DNA of 64,000 nucleotides from Moniliella sp. 'wahieum'. Taxonomy: Eukaryota > Basidiomycota > Moniliellomycetes > Moniliellales > Moniliellaceae. The position numbers and the translations under genes were made by a program. Below the pieces are notes generated by a model. The model did not search any database, was not told where the DNA came from, and saw only the letters and a program-made list of their open reading frames with translations. The DNA is taken from NCBI GenBank assembly GCA_003971905.1, contig RSEE01000025.1, positions 248,001 through 312,000 of the forward strand. Direction: 5' to 3'. Below, piece by piece: positions 56,336 to 64,000 of the stretch (the stretch's first letter is position 1; each line of letters begins with the position of its first letter).

Positions 56336-58295
56336 GGGGCGTGTGGAGGGAGGGTTGGAAGTAGGGCCGAGGGGGCGAGAGCGGCGGACAGCAGTGGCTT
56401 CAGCCGGGGGAGCGCAGGGGCGAGGTAGCAGGGGGCGAAGACGACCCAGACGATAGCGGGGCAAGAGACCAGAGCAGCAGTGGTTGCGTGCGCTCGCTGC
56501 GTGGGTTCGGCTGCTGGCCCTGCTCGGCCCCCACCGGCCACCGGCCACCCCCAGCAGTCTCCCGCCCCGATGGCCTCGGCGAGTTGCGGTCGATGGGCCA
56601 GGCGGTCGGCACAAGACTGGCGCCGTGCCGCCCGCGCACCAGCCAGCTTGCTGGTGGCGCATGCGCAGCCCCCTTGCTCGATGACGTAAGTCGGTCTGCG
56701 CACGGCGGAGGCCTTTTGTTTCATTTCATGTTCCGTTTCATTCCTGTCTTCCTCTCATAGGAAGCGCCCCCCCCACCGGAGTAGGATCGATAAGACAGGA
56801 ATACACATGCGCACGCTGCGGCACTGCGCACATGCCTTCCTCTTTTCTTGCACCGGCCTTCTACCGCCATATAGCAACACGTCGCACTCAACTTGCCTCT
56901 ATCGTGCATAGGACGGAGCGATATATATCAAGTCCACACCCGGGCTCTTTTTTATGCGTGTTGTGTGGTGTTTGTAGCAAAAGGAAGGAGGGTAAGGGAA
57001 CTATGAATAACGACGCGACCGTATACTTTTGGTATACCATGGAAGGAGCGTAAGAGAGGAAGAGGCAGGACGGCACGAACAGAGATGTGGGAAAGATGTG
57101 TACAATGCAATACGCACACGCATTCTAATTCGCCAATAGAAGAAGAGGAACGGATTGTTATGGACAACACAGGCCCACGCCATAGAGGATTTCCCAGCCA
57201 CCTCTATGGGGATTTCCAAGGAGCACACACACCATCGGGGAGTAAAAGGGCAACTCAGGCTGTTAGAATGACCAGGAATATGGGGATGGATATGATCTGA
57301 TTGGTCACATGAGATGTGGTCTCTGTTACTCTTCGGCTACAGGTGGTGGCGTGGGCCTGTGTAGAAAAGAGGCGAAACACTTAAGACTGAATCCGCGCCG
57401 GCGTTTGAACGTGCCTGTGGACGTTTGTGCATTGAAGTAGAGGAAGCCGGAAGGGTAATACATTCCAGTACGGACTACAGCTAGAAATTGCGCGAAGACT
57501 GGAACTAGTTTAAGGATGATCCATTAGAGGAGAGGTGGATTGAAAAGCGGGAGGTAAACACTACTAGAAAATAGGAAATGGGAACAGTTGTGGATATACA
57601 GCTAGAAGGAAAAAATGCCATTGTGAGACTGGATCGATTGATGGATTTGACGAATTCATCAACAATATAGGCTGTGAAGGGGATTTTAGGCAAGGGATTG
57701 GGCATACATCGGGCCGACTGGGGCGACTGTTGTCGCTATAGGGGGACATAGCGTTGCATAGTGCGGCCAAGTATGGACGATCATCGCGGCCGGGAGTAGG
57801 AGTGGGCCTATATAGTGGAGTAATCAGCCTAGGAGGACTCTGTTGGGATCAACGTTCATGTATCAGAAACGGGAGAGACAGCAGGTCATCCCAATTTCTA
57901 CTCAAGGACGGGGCTGGGGTGCAAGATGAAGATGTCTGTGTGGTTGCGGTTGTGGTGGTGGCCGTGACTGTACCGGCGAGCCCAGGCCAGGTTAGGTTAG
58001 ATTAGACCTTAGCCGTGTGGTCTGAGATGCGGCTGTCAAGTGGTGGTGCACGTGCTCAGTGCCACTTGCGGTGCCATGAGATCTACGACCAAGCCAAGCC
58101 AAGCCGAGCCATACCCAAAGTCATTCCGCTATCGCCGGAACTGATCGTCTATGCGTTTTTTCCCCGGGGCCTTTGTCTAATCCCCCACGCCCAATGCGTT
58201 GTCCGCTCGCCGCTGTTGGGCCAGTATCGCACAGGAGGTACTCCAGAGCAGAAATAGGTGACAAGAAAACATGAAAATCGGAAGGGAGACCGATC
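56336..58295. other. Intergenic region, about 2 kb
   Basis: Between the ATG18 start and the RPB5 3' end. The first 350 bp are GC-rich (ATG18 promoter side), the rest is purine-rich. The short open frames here have no domain or conserved look. Confidence 0.4.
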
Positions 58296-59194
58296 AGTAG
58301 CAGATGCGGTAAGAGCAGTATCGTCCTGCCGTCTCAGACGCTATAAAAACAAAGACGGGTCAGACCTATTCAGCAAACGCATAAAAAACGGGGAATACGT
58401 ACGCCGGATGATCCGCACCACTTGCCCCCTCAGGCCAAAGTAACGAGCGACGGGATCCTTGGGGAGGATACGGGGAAGCTGGTTTTCCTTCAACCGGCTG
58501 TGTAAGAGAAGGAGATCGGGCGAGTGTGTTAGAGGATGGGTCCAGACTCAAGATCAGGACAGGAGTAGAACGTACTAGCGTGCAAGCAGCTCCTTCTTCT
58601 CTAGCGGTGTCATGACCTCGTGGGTAGGCACAAGGGTGTGGTGGGTAATGTTGACCAGGAGCGAGGCCTCGTCAAAGTCCTCAAGGACGAACTGCTGCTG
58701 CATCGCTTCCAGCACCTTTTTAGCTGCCGGAGTCAACTTTTCCGACCAGATAATGATTCCGCGATTGATGCCCTGCTGGTCCAAAGCACCAATAAATTGG
58801 CGGATCGTCTTGACACCAACATTTGCCTCCTCCGAATAAAACACAAAGATCTTCTCGCCTTCCTCGGAGCCGTCTGCATTAGCGTGGAGCGGATCGTTCT
58901 TGTCCGCCTCGGCAAAAAAGTTGAGAGCCTTCCGGTCCACATTGCCGCTGGGGGCGAACGCAGATTGGAAGTCTGCAAGCGAAATGTTGATCTCCTCGTC
59001 CGAGACTTTAGCCCTACAAAACGGTCAACAAGCCAGTTAGCAGCTGATCTTGCCCACACGTGTCCCGACCCCATCCTGTCCCCTCCAGCGCGCAGGAGAA
59101 GGATCAAAGGAAAATCACGTACCCGATCCCGCACGAGTTCGTGGATGGTGCGGTTTACGCGCCAGAGACGAGCGACCTGCTTTTCCTCTTCCAT
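58296..59194 (-). CDS. RPB5: RNA polymerases I/II/III shared subunit Rpb5 (RPABC1)
   Basis: Common subunit of all three nuclear RNA polymerases, in the lower jaw that grips downstream DNA. Exon 1 is [20 protein letters not shown], then VRDR. Exon 2 begins near [20 protein letters not shown], continues DRKALNFF and [20 protein letters not shown] and ends [20 protein letters not shown], then KELLARY. Exon 3 is [20 protein letters not shown], then [12 protein letters not shown]. The last short exon is [14 protein letters not shown] before TGA. Introns are GT-AG; the last two have gtacgt donors. The NITHHxLVP and DPVARY(F/L)G blocks are diagnostic. The first intron boundary (near 59020-59135) does not join cleanly in frame, so one base may be wrong there. 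Confidence 0.94.
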
Positions 59195-59490
59195 GATGTG
59201 GTGGTTAAGAGAGGGTGCGTCGGCCACGCCTGAGGACAAAGACAACCGTCGCGAAACCAGCCAGCGGCCGTCAATTTTGCAACTTCATTCCGCTCCTGGG
59301 AAAAGCCGATGCGGAATTAATCACGGCCTCATCACGTGCCCCTTATGTCACGTGCGGCGTTTTTCTGGCTTCGTGGCACGTCGGAAAGGTGGATATCAGA
59401 CCAACCATTTGAATCCGAGGCGCTGGCTGGGTTTGCCCCCTTGCTCAACCACCATCACACATCTGTCTCCAAGCTTCAGCCCTCTCCCCA
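59195..59490. promoter_or_regulatory. Divergent promoter, RPB5 and SPC25
   Basis: Only 296 bp lie between the ATGs of two head-to-head essential genes. A CACGTG core occurs twice (near 59334 and 59350), in the motif TCACGTG. Confidence 0.45.
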
Positions 59491-60498
59491 TGGCGTCAAT
59501 CACGCCCGCCAAGCGTACTGCAACCTCTCCCATCAAGGCGCAGCGCACGCCTATCCACAAGGTGGCCACCCCACAGGCGAGGAGTATTCCTGCCACACAA
59601 TGTTTGGCGCAGTCACCCCGGGAGGGAACACGTCCAAGCGCTTTACGCTGGACAAGCAGGATGATTTGTCCACGACCATTGCCCTGAAAGGGCACGTGGA
59701 GGTGCGGACACGAGTTATTCTCTGGATCTTGCCCTCTTTTCCGCAAGATGGACGATTTCTTGCTTACTTATGACGCGTTTGTCATGGGCGAGCTGGCTGG
59801 GGCGGAGATGCTCCGAGACGAGCAGGCCGAGGAGTTGGGCAGGGGGCCCGCAGCAAAGCCAAGTCCGCTGCCCAACTGGCATCAGTCAAAGAGGAGCAGG
59901 GAAAGACTGTGGGCCACCGTCGCACAGCAAAAGGATGAGGACGAGCGAGAGCGACAAGCTTTGGCTGCCTTGAGTTGAGCCATCAGGATTTATCGCGAAG
60001 GTTGGCGACCGTTCAAGGCGAGGTGAGCGTGTTGGAGGCTCAGCACCAAGCTAAGTTGGAGCGGCTGGAGCGAAATAGAGAAGATCTGCATCGTGCTCGG
60101 CTCTCCACCCAGCAAGATCGCCAACGACTTGAGGAGTTGGTTGGGGTCAAGATCGTACCCCAACAGGGGAACCTACGGGTTGCTTTCACACATTTTGATG
60201 TTCATGATCCGCAGGCACGAGCTTCATTTGTATTGGAGATGAGCGAGCACAGGGGATACTCAGGTACGTCACCCTTCTTCTGTTGAGGCTGGGATTCAGC
60301 TCGTTGATTGTCTTTTCTTGCTGACCATCTCTCCGGCTTATCAATAGTTCGCCATACAAAGCCAAGACTGCCCAAGGCAAAGGTGGCTGAGCTGACAAAG
60401 CAGGTCAACGAGACACGGGATCCGTGGGGCCTGATCAAAGCATGCGGGCTCAGTTTCGTGCGCACAGCGAGCAGGCTGGGGCACCCGCTGTGCCCTAG
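59491..60498 (+). CDS. SPC25: Kinetochore protein Spc25
   Basis: Subunit of the NDC80 complex; its RWD domain docks the complex to the inner kinetochore. It starts MASITPAKRTATSPIKAQRT, a basic Thr/Pro tail. Then come DLSTTIALKGHVEV, SLDLALFS and MDDFLLTYDAFVMGELAGAE. A long coiled coil follows: RDEQAEELG, DEDERERQALAALS, LSRRLATVQGEVSVLEAQHQ, AKLERLERNREDL, STQQDRQRLEELVGVKIVPQ. The RWD part is NLRVAFTHFDVHDPQARASF, VLEMSEHRGYS, an 84-nt intron (60264-60347), VRHTKPRLPKAKVAELTKQV and NETRDPWGLIKAMRAQF. The favoured stop is at 60496-60498, reached by a one-base shift near 60440; without it the frame runs to 60571. The domain order and the F-x-x-x-D-P-x-x-x-x-x-F-V-L-x-(M/I)-S block support Spc25. 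Confidence 0.75.
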
Positions 60499-61358
60499 GA
60501 CGGAAGCCCTCAACGGGAAGTGCCACACATGCTTTGCTCTCCAACTTGTACCAGATTATGATATGTTGTGACATACGGGTTGAGCACGGTAGTGGTGGGA
60601 CACGGCAGACGCAGGCAGGCGTTGCATCCATCCGAGGCGAAGCGATTTCTTCATGTCCACGCTTGTGGGCAGGGCAGCAAGTGTGCGTGCTGAGCATCGC
60701 TGCAAGCGACAGCTGCATTCGGCAGAAAGATTATGACAGAAGAGCAGCCCCAGACGGTGAATAATACTGGGGTCTCATGGATCAGACAACGCTACCTCTC
60801 GTTGTCGTTTCGATATTGCGGGGCCTGTTGGGAGGCAAGGGTATCGGCATAAGTGATCCCCATTGACCTCTCACCACTTGTGTCCACATCATGCCATACT
60901 CCATTTGCCCGTACCCCAGGCAGTATTTCCCTCGTCGACTCGGTTAGGTTATTTCTCGTTCCCCGCCTCTCCTGTTTTGCCCTTCCGATGGCAAGGCTTT
61001 GCCATTCGACCCTGTGGGGCCAGCTTTGACCTTCCCGTGCTGCTACACACGTACGATGATGCATCGGATGCCCCAAGCACGAAGCAGGACTGACGCGGTG
61101 CTTACCCCAAGTGTTCTCTGCTGTTGATTCTGCTTTAGCATGGAACTAGGTGACTCAATGCCTATATGCTTGCCTGACGCCAGCAGCATGACAACCCTTG
61201 TTCACCCATGGGGGATGGTAGGCGCGATCAAGGGTGCAATACTAGTGCGCGATTAACGCAGAGGTAACATGGAAGCCGTGGCAGGCTTGTCGTAGGGAGT
61301 ATGGGGAAAGGGTAGTATACAGTATGGCACGTAGGGAGAAAAGTAAAGGGAAAGGTGT
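60499..61358. other. Convergent intergenic region
   Basis: 860 bp between the 3' ends of SPC25 and GPD1. No gene recognised. Confidence 0.4.
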
Positions 61359-62484
61359 TTAAAGTGTTTCTGTCAAGGTCGAAACGGGACGGCCATTGTA
61401 CGCGACCTCGTACACTTCGGTAAAGAGAGGGTAATCCTGGGTCCGCCCCCTGGCAGCAAGGAAGAGATGGATCTCCTTGGCGGTGACAGTCCCTTGGAGT
61501 TTTTGACCATTGAGAAGTTCGGCCTCGAGCTCATCGAACGACTTGCCTGTCTTGACAAAGGCCTCGGCTACGCGGCGGTTACGGCCACCATAGCAGGTGG
61601 TGATCAAGTCAGCGACCCCGGCCGATGTTTCGGTAAAGGTCTCTGACTTGACAGGGAAGAATTCTTGGGCAAAGTTCTTCATCTCGATCAATCCGATCCG
61701 CATGATGGCCGCCTTTGCATTTTCGCCCCATCCTAGCCCATCACATAGGCCAGCAGCGATGGCCACCACATTTTTCAGTGCTCCGCCCAACGAAACTCCG
61801 TACACATCCTCCACCAGCCCCACACGGAACTTGGGCGTCTCGAACAGCTTGTGGAAGAGTTCGGCCCAAGCGCGCTGACCTTCGCGGTACCCAATCGTCG
61901 TCTCAGAAAACTTGCCCCGGGCTACCTCGTTGGCAATGTTGGCGCCGGACAAGGCAGAGCACTTGCAGCCCAAGTGCTCCTCAATCACGTCGGCAAAGAC
62001 GCGAATGTGAGTGGTCTCCACCTCAACACCTTTGATCATCGAGATCGCATGGGCATGGGGCGCAATGTGGCCTTGGAGCTTTTTGCAGATGCCATCGATA
62101 AACTGATGCGGGGTGACAAAGACAAGCAAGTTGGCGTCCTTGGCCGTCTCGACAGGGTCGGGGCACGCATGAATGTTTTGGGGAAGGGGGACACCGGGCA
62201 GGTACTTGACATTCTCGTGGTCTTGGTTGATAATGTCGGTCAAGTTGCGACCTTGGATTTGCTCCTCATATACGTACATCCACACCCGCTCTTGGAACAG
62301 GTGGGGGAACTTGCTCACATTCTCGCCAATGATCTTAGCAATGGCGCTGCCCCTGTAGAAAGGAGAATCAAGCAGGTGCGCGTTAGTGTCGGCAATGCTT
62401 TCGCAGACAGAGAAACACGCACCAGTTGCCGGAGCCAATGATGGCAATTTTGAACTGCTTGCCGGTGGGAACGATGCCAGACAT
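61359..62484 (-). CDS. GPD1: Glycerol-3-phosphate dehydrogenase (NAD+)
   Basis: Cytosolic reduction of dihydroxyacetone phosphate to glycerol-3-phosphate, for glycerol and lipid synthesis and osmotic response. Exon 1 (62423-62484) encodes MSGIVPTGKQFKIAIIGSGN plus part of Trp; exon 2 (61359-62352) continues GSAIAKIIGENVSKFPHLF, so the GSGNWGSA dinucleotide motif is rebuilt across a 70-nt intron (62353-62422). Further marks are LLVFVTPHQFIDGICKKLQG, HAISMIKGVE, LSGANIANEVARGKFSETTI, the substrate Lys region GGALKNVVAIAAGLCDGLGW, NAKAAIMRIGLIEMKNFAQE, FTETSAGVADLITTCYGGRN and RNRRVAEAFVKTGKSFDELE. Length is about 351 residues, normal for the family. No frame break. The C-terminus (STLTETL) has no peroxisomal signal. 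Confidence 0.96.
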
Positions 62485-63652
62485 GATGGGGCTGCTGAGG
62501 AGGGAGGGAGATAGTGTGGGGGGGGTGAAGAGAAGGGGGTTCAGTGATGGTGGGGAGGGGGGTATTTAAATATTCTGGCAGGCTGGGAGCTTGTGAAGTT
62601 ACACTGATTGGCCAACCCAATCGGGGCAAGCGGGATAGGGAGGGCAGCAGTGGGGTTGTCATTGGCCGTGTTCCACTCCCATTGGTCCCCCTGTACCGCT
62701 CGGCCCACGCGATGAGCGCGATGAAATGAATGAGCGCGATGAGTCAATGGGCTGCCGGACGCAGGATACGAGATGTAAGATGCATGATGCACAATCGCTA
62801 CTCGGCGGATGGGCACCTCCCAGATGCCCCCAGCGGCCGAGTGCCCGGCTGGATGTTGCGTTTGGAGTTCGAGGTGCGACGTGGCCGTCGCCGTGGTGTT
62901 GGTCGCTCGTGTCCGCCGTCGTGGCAGCGCCCAGTGAGACGCGGCGGCCCACTAGCCGTCGCGCACCTGGTTTGACAAGCCCCGGCGGATCCGGCACACT
63001 GGCCATGTGCCTTCTCGTGCTGGCTCCACTGACCAAGCGTCACGCCACGCGTCATGCGTCATGCGTCGTACATCCCTTCGTCGTCACTCGCCACTCGCAG
63101 CGCGCCATTCAAGCGCCACGCTCTCAGGCTCTCAAGTTTCAAGCGTCGCTGTCGCCTGCCACCCATGGCCGCCCACCAGGGAATCAGCAGCCGCTCAGCG
63201 CGTCCGTCCAACCCGCCCTTTGCTCCGCCCCGGCGAGCGGCGGCATTATGCACACCGGCGGCTCCCACGCTCCCCAACCTTTGTTGCACCGATCCTCCCA
63301 ACTTCCGTCGGCTCCGCGCCACGCAACAGATCGCCACCAATCATTAATCAGATCCAGATTGCGCGTTGTCATCGACCATCATGCATCATGCATTGCATGC
63401 ATCCTTGATGCAGATGGACTCGAGTCCTAGCAAATGCCTCACGGTTCTCTGTTGTTCGCGATTTGCAATCCGGCCGAGAGGAGATGGTTTGGCGGCTTAA
63501 CGATTCACGATATTCACGACTATCGATTATCGACGATCAGCTAATAGTAACGTGTATCGGGTAACCTATGCATTAGATGACCTAAATGCTTAGTCGACGC
63601 AATGGTGCCAGCTCGACTCAAACGATCTTGGTGTGCCTGCCATCGCAAGTAG
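62485..63652. promoter_or_regulatory. Upstream region of GPD1
   Basis: About 1.17 kb. An AP-1-type TGAGTCA lies at 62740-62746, 256 bp upstream of the GPD1 ATG. GCGTCATGCGTCATGCGTC direct repeats lie near 63047-63066 and ATGCATCATGCAT-like runs near 63378-63402. Open frames on both strands here are Arg/Pro/His-rich and unconvincing. Confidence 0.4.
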
Positions 63653-64000
63653 CCAGTTTTTCCTTCCAGCCGGTCCCATCCTGTCTTGGCTGCTGCTCTT
63701 ATTTTACTCAGTACTCATCCCAGCTCAGCGCTCATCGATCATCCCGCCTGTCGACCGACCCCACATTCGGGTCTTCTCCTATCTAATAGTACTCTCGAGA
63801 CGGTCTGGTACGTGGGCATCGATCTCTGCGATCTCCTTACCATTATTTTTGGCCATCCCACTGCTGGCAATTTTTGTATGGATCCCGAGAAACTTGACGC
63901 TTTCCTTCCCATTGTCCTTTCGGCCTCGGGTCGAACCAGCTCAATGTGCAGGGTTCTCATCGCCACACGGCCTTCGTACGCGGTACTAGTCCGCCACCAA
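63653..64000 (+). CDS. Possible partial gene running off the right edge
   Basis: One plus-strand frame stays open from 63653 to the window end (116 codons). Its later part has balanced, protein-like composition: LETVWYVGIDLCDLLTIIFG, then CMDPEKLDAFLPIVLSASGR and VLIATRPSYAVLVRH. I do not recognise a family. No ATG opens it until the Met of CMDPEK, so an upstream exon or a start elsewhere would be needed. A second frame (63633-63989) in the same place reads as hydrophobic sequence and may be a shadow, or the other way round. Confidence 0.3.

Overview
This window is nuclear DNA of a fungus, most likely a basidiomycete. Genes are compact and on both strands. They carry short GT-AG introns (about 50-130 nt). 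The cytosolic uS4 protein ends in the HIDFAL-type C-terminus I associate with Basidiomycota, and a DASH-type kinetochore protein and an Atf1/Aft1-class bZIP are present. GC content looks moderately high overall, with lower-GC gene-poor stretches. The genus cannot be fixed from this window.

Layout. 0-9.4 kb: a GNAT acetyltransferase, clathrin light chain, an extended SDR reductase, an HMG-box regulator and Mediator subunit MED6. 9.5-11.2 kb: a divergent ribosomal-protein pair (RPS9/RPL21). 12.2-18.7 kb: an OTU-family deubiquitinase, mitoribosomal mS41, a chromatin reader joining a PWWP to a TFIIS-N/IBD-like domain, the TFIIA large subunit and RPL39. 19.3-22.1 kb: a tail-to-tail glutathione pair, glutathione synthetase and glyoxalase II. 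22.7-28.4 kb: a probable DUO1 and a large RhoGEF. 28.4-40.2 kb: two gene-poor stretches (about 4.9 and 5.1 kb) on either side of one secreted GH5 exo-beta-1,3-glucanase. 40.2-51.6 kb: PP2A scaffold subunit, a second extended SDR, an Mdm1/SNX13-type PXA-RGS-PX-nexin_C protein and an Atf1-like bZIP. 52.5-62.5 kb: a probably peroxisomal alanine-glyoxylate aminotransferase, ATG18, RPB5, SPC25 and NAD-dependent glycerol-3-phosphate dehydrogenase. An unrecognised open frame runs off the right edge.

Functionally most of this is housekeeping: translation, transcription, kinetochore, trafficking and autophagy, and redox or osmotic metabolism. The best-supported observations are architectural. The three cytosolic ribosomal-protein genes appear to have a 5'-UTR intron ending 4-8 nt before the ATG. 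Two glutathione genes converge. A fungal LEDGF-like domain combination is visible. The gene-poor stretches contain clustered short motifs.

A caution on quality: many conserved genes, even RPL21, carry single-base breaks of frame, often at homopolymers, while neighbours such as RPS9, TFIIA, RPL39 and GPD1 are intact. The simplest reading is uncorrected indel error in the assembly rather than mass pseudogenisation. CDS spans below are therefore given from start to stop of the whole gene, and several have to be read across more than one frame. I saw no rRNA, tRNA, CRISPR array, complete transposon or retroelement, but I could not run a search.
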